Source: Mycobacteriaceae bacterium (GTDB taxonomy: Bacteria > Actinomycetota > Actinomycetes > Mycobacteriales > Mycobacteriaceae). Taken from it: 64,000 bases of DNA. The notes under the pieces are model-generated. The model was not told the origin of the DNA. It saw nothing but the letters and a program-made list of their open reading frames with translations, and did no database searches. The stretch is taken from NCBI GenBank assembly GCA_019749805.1, contig JAIEPH010000058.1, positions 1-64,000 on the forward strand. Direction: 5' to 3'. This document shows positions 51,514 through 60,711 of this stretch, one piece after another (the stretch's first letter is position 1; the number at the start of each line of letters is the position of its first letter). Made by a program: the position numbers and the translations under genes.

Positions 51514-53010
51514 ATGTCGCCATCATTTCTGCGAAACACAATACTCGGCTTCTCCTCCGGCGCCGCCGTGGCGCTCGCCGGTTTCATCGGCAACGCGATC
51601 ACCGCCCGCCTGCTCGGGCCCGACAATCTGGGCATCCTCGCGTACGTCGTCTTCTGTGTCACGATCGCTTCGATGGTCGCGGGCCTGGGCATCGGCATCG
51701 TCCAGCAGCGTTACATTCCCAATCTGCGCGCCGAGGCGAGGAATGACGAGGCGGACGGCCTGATCGGCGCTACCACACGATGGTCGATGGTGGCCGCGAT
51801 CGTCGGCGGCATTCTGCTGTTCGCCTATCTGTACTGGCCCGGTAGAGGTGTCACCGAAAAGCTTTCGGAGACATCGCGCGATGTGGTGATCGCCGTCGCG
51901 CTGATCTGGTTTCTCTGCTGGCGGATGGCCGAGGTCTACCAGTTCTATCTAAGGGGTGAACAGCGGTTCGGTGAACTGGCGCGGCTTTCGGCCATCTCGT
52001 CGGTCATCAAGTTGGCGGTGATTGTGCTGGGCGCGTGGCTGTTCGGCATTCCCGGCGCACTGGCCGGTTACATTGCCGGAAATCTGTTGCCAGCTGTCCG
52101 AATCGGCCGACTGCGGCGGGTCAAGCCAATGGTCAGTCAGGACCTGAGGCGTGAAGTGACACGGTTTGCCTTCGCGAGCTGGGTGACTGCGGTGATCGGT
52201 GGCTTCGTGTTCGGACGAACGGAGATTCTGTTCCTCGAGCACTTCACCGGCATCGGCGCCGTGGGATTGTTCACAGCGGCGGTGACGGTGGCCGAAATGG
52301 CGGTTCAGCTTCCACCCCTTCTGCTTTCGGCGCTGCTACCTCGATTCAGCGAACAGCACGGCCTTGGCGCCCAGGACGACATGCAGCGCCTGTACCGCAC
52401 CATGACGGCACTCATCGCAATGCTGATCGTCCCGCTCTGCGCCGGACTGGCTGCAATAGCCCCAGTGCTGGTGCCACTGCTGTTCGGTGATGAGTTCCGA
52501 GGAGCGGCTCCCGTTGCCTCGGTGCTGCTCATCGCGGCGGCCATCAGCAGCCTGGGCGTCACGACCCTGTATCTGCTTCAGAGCATCGGCAAGACCGGGT
52601 TCCTGCTGATGTCGAACGGAGTGGGTCTGATCGGCACCGTTGTGCTCGGGTTCGTTCTGGTGCCTCACTTCGGACTGATTGGAGCTGCCTGGTCTCGAGG
52701 TCTGGTCCAGGTATCCGTTGTGCTCATCGAAACCTGGTACGTGACAAGGAAATTAGGGATCTCGCCACCCTATCGGGCGTTGGGTGCCATAGCTCTCGCC
52801 TCGGTAGCACAAGCCGCCGTGGCCTATGTCCTCTGCCTGCAGTTCGGCGGCCTGGCAGCGCTGCTGATGGCCATACCGGCAGCGATGGTCACCTATCTGG
52901 TCGCTTTGCGCCTTCTCGCGGTGACACGGATCGTGGACCCGGGGCTGCGTGATCGGCTCATCGCCAAGGCACCTCAGCGGATACGGCCGGTGATATCCCG
53001 AATCTTCTGA
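51514..53010 (+). CDS. Polysaccharide flippase (Wzx-type, MOP superfamily)
   Basis: A 498-aa membrane protein with about 12-14 helices that moves undecaprenyl-linked oligosaccharides across the membrane. The N-terminus FLRNTILGFSSGAAVALAGF and ITARLLGPDNLGILAYVVF is diagnostic of the polysaccharide synthase/flippase family; charged residues in TM1-TM7 suit the translocation path. It ends 6 bp before the convergent hydrolase gene and is the last gene of its operon. Confidence 0.92.
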   Translation: MSPSFLRNTILGFSSGAAVALAGFIGNAITARLLGPDNLGILAYVVFCVTIASMVAGLGIGIVQQRYIPNLRAEARNDEADGLIGATTRWSMVAAIVGGILLFAYLYWPGRGVTEKLSETSRDVVIAVALIWFLCWRMAEVYQFYLRGEQRFGELARLSAISSVIKLAVIVLGAWLFGIPGALAGYIAGNLLPAVRIGRLRRVKPMVSQDLRREVTRFAFASWVTAVIGGFVFGRTEILFLEHFTGIGAVGLFTAAVTVAEMAVQLPPLLLSALLPRFSEQHGLGAQDDMQRLYRTMTALIAMLIVPLCAGLAAIAPVLVPLLFGDEFRGAAPVASVLLIAAAISSLGVTTLYLLQSIGKTGFLLMSNGVGLIGTVVLGFVLVPHFGLIGAAWSRGLVQVSVVLIETWYVTRKLGISPPYRALGAIALASVAQAAVAYVLCLQFGGLAALLMAIPAAMVTYLVALRLLAVTRIVDPGLRDRLIAKAPQRIRPVISRIF

Positions 53011-53016
53011 TGGTGC

Positions 53017-54072
53017 TCATTGCGACGCCAGGTCCACCAGTGCATCCGCCGCTGGTTTGAGGCTGAGATCGTGGCGGAGCACGCCGAAGTTCTGCTCGGC
53101 GTCTGTGAGATCGGTTCCGCCGTCGACCAATTCATAGTAGATGAGGGGTCCGGCCCAATCCCATTGCTGCACCTGCCGACGTGCCTGAAGCAGCGTCGTG
53201 GCTTGCGCGTCGTCGGAGACCGCGTACGGCCCGGTTCCGGTCGGCGCACCGAACTCGGTGATCCAGATCTTCTTCTGGCCGTCGCCGTGGCGCTCCATGA
53301 CGGCTCGCAGGGCGGGCAGGTCCTTGAACCCGCCGACTGCTCGCTGGAGTGTGTCCATCGGAAGCGCCGGATATGTGTAGGGATGAACCGCGATGCCGTC
53401 GGCGAGTCGTATCGCGCCGTTCTGATACAGCTGCTCGAGATATGCCGTTGGCGCAATCTCGGAGTCTGGTACATGAAACTTCGGGGCCAGGCCGCCGATG
53501 AGTATCGTTGCCCGCTCATCGACTTCGCGTATCGCTTCTGCGGCCACCCAGAACAGCGTGCCGTATTCATTGACGTCGGGCCGGGGCGGCCAGAACTTCT
53601 GTGTGTTGGGTTCGTTCCAGATCTCCCAGGTGTGTACGCCGCGGGCCGCGTAACGTTCGGTGACGAGGCGTGCGAAATCCGCCCAGTCCGACAGTTGCTC
53701 AGGCCGGGTGTGGTGGGCGGTGGCCGGATCACCCTTGGTTGTCGGACGGGCCCACTCCGGGGTGAACGCGAGCACGCCGAGAACCTTCATGCCATGGGCG
53801 GCAGCCTCGGCCACTATCGCGTCGGGGTATTCCCAATTGAATTGGCCGCGTTGACTTTCCGCCACCGACCAGTCGAAGTCCACTCTGACCCAGGCCACGT
53901 TCATGCCGACCATCAGGTCAAACTGCTGCGCGATGGTGGCGGCATCGGCGCCCCTCGAATGCATCGTCATCCCGATCTCGACCGGTGGTACCGACGCTTG
54001 GCAGGACAGCGGGATGCACGCGATCAGGAGCAGCGATAGGAGACGCGACACCCGGACGCTCCGGCCGGTCAT
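53017..54072 (-). CDS. Exported clan GH-A glycoside hydrolase
   Basis: A TIM-barrel glycosidase (351 aa) of the GH5/GH39-like type. The acid/base lies in WEIWNEPN (E154) and the nucleophile in IWITEFGAPT (E273). The N-terminal hydrophobic stretch with LIAC (Cys19) fits a lipoprotein signal, placing it at the cell envelope, where it could trim or release the polysaccharide made here. It overlaps the upstream GT2 gene as ATGA. The substrate is not evident. Confidence 0.85.
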   Translation of the reverse strand: MTGRSVRVSRLLSLLLIACIPLSCQASVPPVEIGMTMHSRGADAATIAQQFDLMVGMNVAWVRVDFDWSVAESQRGQFNWEYPDAIVAEAAAHGMKVLGVLAFTPEWARPTTKGDPATAHHTRPEQLSDWADFARLVTERYAARGVHTWEIWNEPNTQKFWPPRPDVNEYGTLFWVAAEAIREVDERATILIGGLAPKFHVPDSEIAPTAYLEQLYQNGAIRLADGIAVHPYTYPALPMDTLQRAVGGFKDLPALRAVMERHGDGQKKIWITEFGAPTGTGPYAVSDDAQATTLLQARRQVQQWDWAGPLIYYELVDGGTDLTDAEQNFGVLRHDLSLKPAADALVDLASQ

Positions 54073-54959
54073 CGCAGGATCGCTTGGTTGTCGGAGTTGC
54101 GGGTGAACGGTCTGCCCAGCACCCCCTCGGCGCGGCCGACGAGCAGGGCGAAGGAGTCACGCAGACCGAACTTCTTGGGGTTGCGCACCGGCATCAGTGC
54201 TGCAGCCACCAGGTGAGCGCTCTTGTACCAAAGCGGGTAGTGCCATGTGCGGAGCACATAGCCGTGGCCGCGTCCGTAGTTCCGTTGCTTGCGGCGGCGC
54301 TCCCGCGGCGGCAGGTGGGCGAATTCGGTTTGCGCATGGACGTAGATGTCGGGAACCCACTCGACCGAAAAGCCGTCAAGGACTGACATCCGTAGCAACA
54401 GGTCTGGGCCTTCTCCTGACTGCCAGGGAGAATCCGCACCCGACCCCAGAGTCGGATTGAACCCGCCGGCCGCGACGAACTGGTCACGCCGGAGGATGGT
54501 CGCGGGCTCCATGGCTCCCCAGACGGTGCGCTTGGTGAACTTCGTACCAGGGGCCGGAAGTGGATGTCGTGGGCCTTCCCGGTCGATCATCTGGACAGCG
54601 CACACGGTGGTCGGAGCCACGCAGTGACGGGCGACGCGTTCCAGAAAGTCGGCATCGACCCGGTTCGTGTCATTGGGAAACCAGAGCCACTCGACCTCAT
54701 CGCCGATCACCGCCGCGGCGGCGTTGCGGCCGTTCGAGATACCGCGTGCACTCACGACGGTTTTGATGTCAAGGTTGTCGGCAAAGGAACTGGTCAGCGC
54801 GTCCAAGTCCGCAGAGTGCGCTGGATCGTGGTGAGCAACCGCCACAGCAGCCGGCGGGCACGTTTGAGCGGCCAAGTCGCCCAGCAGAATTCGTAGCTCC
54901 TCCCAGCGACCTACCGTGGTGATGGCGACTCCGATTCGCACATGGCGCGGGTTCGGCAC
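54069..54959 (-). CDS. GT2-family glycosyltransferase
   Basis: A 296-aa glycosyltransferase of the rhamnosyl/galactofuranosyl-like GT2 group. RIGVAITTVGRWEELRILL begins the nucleotide-binding fold, WLWFPNDTNRVD (about residue 92) replaces the usual DXD by NDT, and SGEGPDLLLRMSV fits the acceptor loop. The GTG start lies 1 nt after the epimerase stop. The operon continues into the glycosidase by ATGA overlap. Confidence 0.88.
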   Translation of the reverse strand: MPNPRHVRIGVAITTVGRWEELRILLGDLAAQTCPPAAVAVAHHDPAHSADLDALTSSFADNLDIKTVVSARGISNGRNAAAAVIGDEVEWLWFPNDTNRVDADFLERVARHCVAPTTVCAVQMIDREGPRHPLPAPGTKFTKRTVWGAMEPATILRRDQFVAAGGFNPTLGSGADSPWQSGEGPDLLLRMSVLDGFSVEWVPDIYVHAQTEFAHLPPRERRRKQRNYGRGHGYVLRTWHYPLWYKSAHLVAAALMPVRNPKKFGLRDSFALLVGRAEGVLGRPFTRNSDNQAILR

Positions 54960-54960
54960 C

Positions 54961-55914
54961 CTACGTCAACCGTCCGTCAAGGGCGGGTAGGAATTCCGGA
55001 TTCGCCCATGTCCGCTGCAAGGTCTCGTCCAGCTGGTGTGCCGGTTGCCAGCCGAAGACCTGGCGGATATGTGATATGTCGGCGCCCAGGAACGGGCGAT
55101 CGACGGCTCGCATGCGCGAGGGATCCTGGCGGACCTCGAAATTCAGGCCCAGCACCGAGCGCATCCGGGACAGGATCTCGTCCACCGAATACTGTCGTCC
55201 GCTACCGAGGTTGACGATCTCGCAATCGACGCTCTTGCTGTTGGTGCCGAGCGCAGCCGCGGCAAAACCACCGGCAGCGTCCAAGACGTCGATGTAATCG
55301 CGCTTGGGCCAGGTGTTTCCGAGATTGATCGACTCAGGTCCTTCGCGCAACTGGGCGACGATCGCGGGCAGCAGGTGCGGGTTCGTCTCACCGGGGCCGA
55401 TCACATTGAAGAGCCGCACGATGGCGGCCTTGATGCCACGCTCGGCGGCGAAGATCTGCACATATTGCTCGCCCTGTAGCTTCGTGATGCCGTAAATGTC
55501 CGCTGGGCCCAGCGCTGACTCGAACTCGCGGTGATCCGCCTCGTCCGGTTGGTACACGGCACCACTGCTCGCGAAGACGAACCGCGTACCTGGTCGGCAG
55601 CTCGTCAACAGGTTGACTGTGCCGGTGACGTTGGTCGCCACGGCGTTCGACGGGTCGCCATCGCATTCCGGGATGTAGTGGATCGCCGCCAGATGCACGA
55701 TGACGTCGGGTTGGAAGTCCTCGACCACCGCGCGCGTGGCATCGGCCTCACGGATGTCGACGCGCTGGAATGCGAACTTTGCATCGTCGCGGGTCAGCCA
55801 GTCCGGCGTGCCGTAACGCAGCAGATCCGCGACCAGAACCTCGGCTTTCGCGCTCAGCATGGGAACGAGTTCCCTACCGACGAAGCCGGCACCACCTGTC
55901 ACCATGATCCGCAC
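54961..55914 (-). CDS. NAD-dependent sugar-nucleotide epimerase/dehydratase
   Basis: An extended SDR (317 aa) acting on a nucleotide sugar, GalE/RmlB-like. MVTGGAGFVGRELVP is the NAD motif, the Ser of SSGAVYQ and YGITK (YxxxK) are catalytic, and FNVIGPGETNPHLLPAIV is the substrate loop. GTG 55914 (VRIMVTGG) was chosen because GGGGGAAC precedes it. Epimerase and dehydratase activity cannot be separated. It would supply a sugar donor for the cluster. Confidence 0.9.
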   Translation of the reverse strand: MRIMVTGGAGFVGRELVPMLSAKAEVLVADLLRYGTPDWLTRDDAKFAFQRVDIREADATRAVVEDFQPDVIVHLAAIHYIPECDGDPSNAVATNVTGTVNLLTSCRPGTRFVFASSGAVYQPDEADHREFESALGPADIYGITKLQGEQYVQIFAAERGIKAAIVRLFNVIGPGETNPHLLPAIVAQLREGPESINLGNTWPKRDYIDVLDAAGGFAAAALGTNSKSVDCEIVNLGSGRQYSVDEILSRMRSVLGLNFEVRQDPSRMRAVDRPFLGADISHIRQVFGWQPAHQLDETLQRTWANPEFLPALDGRLT

Positions 55915-55942
55915 GTGCGTTCCCCCGGCTCTTCCCGCCATG

Positions 55943-57043
55943 TCACCGGCTTGTTCCAGCGACCTCTTCCGCTCTTGCTTCGAGCGCGTAAGCGATGCCC
56001 GACCAGTCCAATGATTGCGCACCGGACAGCCCCGCTCGGGAAAACGTGTCCCATTGCGCCTGCGCGGTGAGTAGCGCGTCGGCGAAATCTGCGGGCTCGG
56101 TACCGCACACCACGCCCGCGCCGAACTGCGCCACGACGTCTTTGGCGCCGTTCTCGGGGAATTTCGCCGTCACGACGGGCAGACCACTCGCCATGGCCTC
56201 GGCGATCACTCGTGGAAATCCCTCACGCTGACTGGGCATGCCCAGCACGGCGGCCCGCGAGAGGAGTTCGATCTTCTGCTCCTCGGTCACCGAACCCAGC
56301 ACGTGTACCCGTGATCCGACTGGCGATCGACGCGCGTGCTCCTCGATGTCCGCACGCGCCGACCCGTCGCCGGCGATGACCAGGTCGCCACTGAATCCGC
56401 GCGCGGCGGCGAGCGCGAAGGCGTCGATGAGCAGCGGCAGATTCTTGTGGGGGAACAGCCGCCCTACGTAGAGCGCCCCCGAGCGTTCGGCGCGGCCCAC
56501 GTGCCGGTACTGCATGGTCACGATGCCACTCGGCAACACCGAACACGCACGTCCCGACTGCTCGGTGATGGCCTCGGCCACGGCGGGACTCACCGCGAAG
56601 TTCGAGCCGACCAATCGCGGTAACCGTTTCTGCGCCTGGCCGACGATCTGGTCATCGCGTATCTCACACCAGTGAATGCCGGTCCGCGCCCGGATATCTC
56701 GCGGGAGGGCTAGCACATGCAGTAGTGGCCACTCGTTCAGGAGATGGAAGTCGTAATGCCGGCCCGGCACCTGGCGTCGCACCCAGGCGCTGTACTTGGC
56801 AATGGCCGGCCAGTTCCGTCGAAGAGCGCGGACCGGCGGGTCGATGTAGCGGTTGGTAAGCGGATTGCGGAGTATGCGTACCCCGCCGACCGTCACCTCG
56901 GGATCGAGGCCCTTGTCGTGACCGATGCAATAGACGTCCACCGAATGGCCGCGACGCACCATGGCTTCCGCGAGTTCCTGGAAGAACACTTCCTGCCCAC
57001 CGACATGGGGAGGGTAGAGCTCGGTGAGGAACGCGAACCGCAT
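55943..57043 (-). CDS. GT4-family glycosyltransferase 1
   Basis: A GT-B glycosyltransferase (366 aa), retaining. N-terminal FAFLTELYPPHVGGQEVFFQ, the mid-domain SGALYVGRLFPHKNLPLLID and the C-terminal EGFPRVIAEAMASGLPVV (the EX7E motif region) are characteristic. It lies 28 bp upstream of the epimerase gene on the same strand. Sugar specificity is unknown. Confidence 0.9.
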   Translation of the reverse strand: MRFAFLTELYPPHVGGQEVFFQELAEAMVRRGHSVDVYCIGHDKGLDPEVTVGGVRILRNPLTNRYIDPPVRALRRNWPAIAKYSAWVRRQVPGRHYDFHLLNEWPLLHVLALPRDIRARTGIHWCEIRDDQIVGQAQKRLPRLVGSNFAVSPAVAEAITEQSGRACSVLPSGIVTMQYRHVGRAERSGALYVGRLFPHKNLPLLIDAFALAAARGFSGDLVIAGDGSARADIEEHARRSPVGSRVHVLGSVTEEQKIELLSRAAVLGMPSQREGFPRVIAEAMASGLPVVTAKFPENGAKDVVAQFGAGVVCGTEPADFADALLTAQAQWDTFSRAGLSGAQSLDWSGIAYALEARAEEVAGTSR

Positions 57044-57147
57044 CGACCCTCCTTACGCCGTCTACCTGCGACTGGGCGCCGAGCGCCCCCGTCGGTGCCC
57101 GCTCAGTGTGCCATCCCCGCGCGAGCACGACCGTTCGGCGTGGAGTT

Positions 57148-58293
57148 TCAGTCGAAACGCTGACCGAGCGTGGCCAGGATCGTGTCGGCCGCGGCACCGG
57201 TCGAAATGTGTTCTTGGCGCTGTGTCGCGTGCGCCCAGCCCCTCGACGCCAGCTCGGCTCTGGCCCGGTCGTCGAGGCAATAGGCGCGGATCAACCCGGC
57301 AAGCTCGGTGTGGTCGTTCGGATCGAAGAAGTCGGCGCCGTCGCCGCAGGTCTCCCGCAGTGCCGGGATGCTCGAGCTGAGGACGGCGGTATGCGACGCC
57401 ATCGCCTCGAGCGGGGGGAGCCCGGCGCCCTCGTTGAGAGACGGCATCACCAGCAGGTCCGCAGCCGCGACGAGTGAGCGCAGTTCGCTGAATTCCAGTC
57501 GGCCGATCATCTCCACCCGGTCTCCGAGCGCGGCGGCCTGCGCGTGGATGCGCTCGTCCAGCACCTTGACCGAGGCGCCGCTGCCCGCGATCACGAGTTT
57601 CTGCGGAATCGCCTGGTGCACTTCGGTATACGCGGTGAGCAGCGCGGAAAGATTCTTGTGCCGTTTGACGTTGCCGAGATACAGAATGAAGCGGTCCCGC
57701 ACCGGTGACAATCGAGGATCGGCGGGTTCGAACCATGACTCACTCACGGGAATGGGCGTTACGACAAACCGTGCGGCGGGAGCGTACTTCGCCAGGGCGT
57801 CGGCGGCCGCCCGCGACGGGGTGAAGATTGCGGTCGACCTTCGGGCGACGATCGCCAGCATCGTGCGCGCGTACATTCGCCGTGCCCGGCCGTTGCCGCT
57901 GATGGTCTCCGGCAACAGGTGGCTGTCGTCGTGCACCGTGCTGAAGAAAACAATTCGACGGTTGGCAGGGCGAAAGAGAGTGAACGGAAACGGATAGTGG
58001 GGCACCCACATGGCCCTCGGCCGAGTCTCCCGTACTGCGTGATGCCATGCGCGCTGCTCGGCGACCGAGTACATCGGCGCGCCCGACGGCTCTGAGATCA
58101 CGACGGTGGTGTTTTCGGCAACCGGAGGAACGCTGTCGCGGTCCGCCAACACGGCGAGGGTGCGGCCCCGCCGAGCAAAAGCCTCTTCGAGCCGCGGGAT
58201 GTACACGCCGATGTAGGTTCCGATGCCGCTCTGGTCGATGTGTCGGACATCGAATAGCAGATCGATGGCTCCGTTGCCCTGTGCCGGCGTCAT
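57148..58293 (-). CDS. GT4-family glycosyltransferase 2
   Basis: A second GT-B glycosyltransferase (381 aa). FDVRHIDQSGIGTYIGVYIP, RFILYLGNVKRHKNLSALL and EGAGLPPLEAMASHTAVL follow the family order, similar to mannosyltransferases of the WbaZ/MtfB type. ATG 58293 is preceded by a G-rich site; the open frame further upstream is not family-like. It is the first gene of the minus-strand glycosyltransferase operon, 104 bp before the next gene. Confidence 0.9.
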   Translation of the reverse strand: MTPAQGNGAIDLLFDVRHIDQSGIGTYIGVYIPRLEEAFARRGRTLAVLADRDSVPPVAENTTVVISEPSGAPMYSVAEQRAWHHAVRETRPRAMWVPHYPFPFTLFRPANRRIVFFSTVHDDSHLLPETISGNGRARRMYARTMLAIVARRSTAIFTPSRAAADALAKYAPAARFVVTPIPVSESWFEPADPRLSPVRDRFILYLGNVKRHKNLSALLTAYTEVHQAIPQKLVIAGSGASVKVLDERIHAQAAALGDRVEMIGRLEFSELRSLVAAADLLVMPSLNEGAGLPPLEAMASHTAVLSSSIPALRETCGDGADFFDPNDHTELAGLIRAYCLDDRARAELASRGWAHATQRQEHISTGAAADTILATLGQRFD

Positions 58294-58346
58294 CGCGCCC
58301 CCTTGCGTTGCGTGCCAGGCATGATCGCACTTCGCCCCGCGGTCTG

Positions 58347-59867
58347 TCAGTCGTCGTCGCCGTTCGTGTTCTCGCGCCATGCCCGCTCGAACGGCAGCCG
58401 CCACGCGTTGGGCGCTATCAGCTGATGGATCGCGTTGGGGCCCCACGTACCCTGCGGGTATGACTTTACCGACGGCGGGTCGTTGAGTAGCGGTTCCGAG
58501 CGCTCCCACAGTGATTCGATGCCCTCGGCGGTGGTGAAGAGTGTGTGATCGCCGCGCATGGCGTCGAGGATGAGGCGCTCGTATGCCTCGAGCACGTCGC
58601 CGACGGTGTCTATCTCTTGGGTCGAGAACTGCATCGACAGCTTGTCGAGCTTCATGCCGGGCCCGGGTCGCTTGCCGTAGAACGACAATGACACCTTGGA
58701 GTTATCGGCCAAGTCGAAGGTCAGATGGTCGGGGCCCTGCGCGCCAACGCCGGATCCCGTCGGGAACATCGAGCGCGGCGCCTCCTTGAACGCGATCGAG
58801 ATGATGCGGATGCCTTCGGCCATCCGCTTGCCCGTGCGCAGGTAGACGGGGACGCCGGCCCACCGCCAGTTGTCGATTCCCACCTTCATCGCGATGAAGG
58901 TTTCCGTATCGGAATCCTTTGCGATGCCTTCTAAATCGCGATAGCCGGCGAATTGACCGCGCACCACGTCGGAGCAGTTGATCGGCAGCATCGACCGGAA
59001 CACCTTGTTCTTCTCTTCGCTGATCGCGCGTGGTTCCAGTGCCGTCGGTGGTTCCATCACGACGAACGCCATCACCTGGAGCAGATGGGTGACCACCATG
59101 TCCTTGTATGCGCCGGTGCTCTCGTAGAAGTTGGCTCGCTCGTCCAGGCCGAGCGCCTCGGGGATGTCGATCTGTATGTGATCGATGAAGTTGCGGTTCC
59201 AGATCGGTTCGAACAGACCGTTGGCGAAGCGGAACGCGAGGATGTTCTGTGCCGCTTCTTTACCGAGGAAGTGGTCGATCCGGAAGATCTGACTTTCGTC
59301 GAACGTCTGGTGGACGAAGTCGTTGAGTTCGACGGCGCTGGCCAGATCGGTACCGAACGGCTTTTCCATCACGACCCGCGAACGGTCGACCAGGTTGGCG
59401 TCCTTCAGCATCGTGATCACCGCGCGTGCCGCCTTCGGTGGCACCGAAAGGTAGTGCAGCCGCCGAACGTCTGGGCCGAGTTTTTCTTCAGCGGCCGCGA
59501 CCGAGGCGGCCAGTGCCTCGGGCCCCGCCCTCTGAGGCACATAGGTGACGGTTTCGGCGAACCGCGTCCACTGTTCTTCGGTGAGTGTGTGGGTGCCGAA
59601 CTCGTCGATGGCATTCTTGGCCAGCTCGAGGAAGTTCTCGGTGGAGATGTCTTCGAGCGAGGTTGCGACGATCTCGATGTGAGGTGCCAGCTCGGACTGA
59701 TCCAGATACGCCAGGCCGGGAATCAGCTTGCGTCTGGCCAGATCGCCGGTGGCACCGAACAGGACCACCACGTGGGGGTCGACGGCATAGTCGTCGTGCC
59801 GGCCGGGACGCGACGCCGGATGTGGATAGGAAATGGTCTGCGGTTTGCTTGTCGCCACTCTCGGCAT
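58347..59867 (-). CDS. zwf: Glucose-6-phosphate dehydrogenase
   Basis: Oxidises glucose-6-phosphate to 6-phosphogluconolactone with NADP+, the entry to the pentose phosphate pathway. In the 506-aa product LFGATGDLARRKLIPGL is the cofactor motif and RIDHFLGKEAAQN the active-site block. EKPFGTD is also conserved. ATG 59867 has a GGTGAC site; ATG 59894 (nine residues longer) is possible. It is a solitary copy without tal, tkt or opcA next to it, so it may be a second zwf paralogue placed beside the polysaccharide genes. Confidence 0.95.
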   Translation of the reverse strand: MPRVATSKPQTISYPHPASRPGRHDDYAVDPHVVVLFGATGDLARRKLIPGLAYLDQSELAPHIEIVATSLEDISTENFLELAKNAIDEFGTHTLTEEQWTRFAETVTYVPQRAGPEALAASVAAAEEKLGPDVRRLHYLSVPPKAARAVITMLKDANLVDRSRVVMEKPFGTDLASAVELNDFVHQTFDESQIFRIDHFLGKEAAQNILAFRFANGLFEPIWNRNFIDHIQIDIPEALGLDERANFYESTGAYKDMVVTHLLQVMAFVVMEPPTALEPRAISEEKNKVFRSMLPINCSDVVRGQFAGYRDLEGIAKDSDTETFIAMKVGIDNWRWAGVPVYLRTGKRMAEGIRIISIAFKEAPRSMFPTGSGVGAQGPDHLTFDLADNSKVSLSFYGKRPGPGMKLDKLSMQFSTQEIDTVGDVLEAYERLILDAMRGDHTLFTTAEGIESLWERSEPLLNDPPSVKSYPQGTWGPNAIHQLIAPNAWRLPFERAWRENTNGDDD

Positions 59868-59943
59868 ACTGTCACCGGGGCGGCTTTCCTGCATGGCTAC
59901 CGGTGTTGCCGCTACCCCGACGTCACAAACCGGACGGCAGACG

Positions 59944-60642
59944 TCAACCGTCCGCTCCGATCCTGGCTGCCACGCCGTCGAGCAACTGCCGTAGGCCCGA
60001 GTGGAAATCAGCGAGGTGATCCTCGTCGGCTGCGTCGAACGCACCGGCCTCCACGGCGGCGGCGAGTGCGGGAAATCGCTGGACGCCTACGAACCGGCGG
60101 AGCAGATCGGGGTAGTGCGGGCCCTCAACGTGTGCCGCCTCGATGTGCAGCGCCGCCGCGCCGCGGACGTAGTGCAGCACGGCCATCACGGCGGCGAGCT
60201 TGTCGCGTTCGGACAGGCCGGTCGGGCCGAGTGCCGCCAGCCCGGCGTTCAGCCAGGCCAACTGGCCGGGGTCGGCGGGCGGGCCGGCCGCCGCAGCCGA
60301 TAGCACCCACGGGTGGCGGTGGTATACGTCCCATAGCCCGGAAGCCCAATCCGTCAGGGCGCCACGCCAATCCGCCGCGTCGCCGACGGGCGGCGGACCC
60401 GGCGCGGTCGAGAGCATGAACGTCACCAACTCGTCCTTGTTCGCGACGTGCCGGTAGAGCGACATCGTGCCGCAGCCGAGCCGTTCGGCCAATCGGGCCA
60501 TCGACAGCGCGGCGAGGCCGTCGGCGTCGGCCAGCGCGACGGCCGCCTCGACGATGCGCTCCCGGCTCAGCCCTCGCGATCGCGTGGATGAGCTCGGCTC
60601 ACGCCACAGGATCTCCAGAGCGCGGGGCAGGGGATCGCTCAT
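59944..60642 (-). CDS. TetR-family repressor divergent from DUF2306-type gene
   Basis: A 232-aa TetR regulator with HTH GLAALSMARLAERLGCGTMSLYRHV (split here: GLAALSMARLAERLG, then CGTMSLYRHV) and a TetR_C-type ligand domain. No Shine-Dalgarno is seen; TATGCT (60656-60651) stands 8 nt before ATG 60642, implying a leaderless transcript. Twin palindromes in the 57-bp divergent region are its probable operators. Confidence 0.9.
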   Translation of the reverse strand: MSDPLPRALEILWREPSSSTRSRGLSRERIVEAAVALADADGLAALSMARLAERLGCGTMSLYRHVANKDELVTFMLSTAPGPPPVGDAADWRGALTDWASGLWDVYHRHPWVLSAAAAGPPADPGQLAWLNAGLAALGPTGLSERDKLAAVMAVLHYVRGAAALHIEAAHVEGPHYPDLLRRFVGVQRFPALAAAVEAGAFDAADEDHLADFHSGLRQLLDGVAARIGADG

Positions 60643-60661
60643 TTGTTGCCAGCATAAACGA

Positions 60662-60711
60662 TTGCGCCGCACTTTGCGTATGCCGTACGCTCTCTGCGTA
60701 TGACATACGCA
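60662..60711. promoter_or_regulatory. Divergent leaderless promoters with twin operators
   Basis: TGCGTATG-A-CATACGCA (60695-60711) is a perfect 17-bp palindrome covering the ATG at 60700. A weaker copy, TGCGTATG-C-CGTACGCT, is at 60675-60691, exactly 20 bp apart. On the plus strand TTGCGC (60662-60667), 18 bp, TACGCT (60686-60691), 8 nt, ATG makes a leaderless promoter that both sites would block. Confidence 0.8.
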
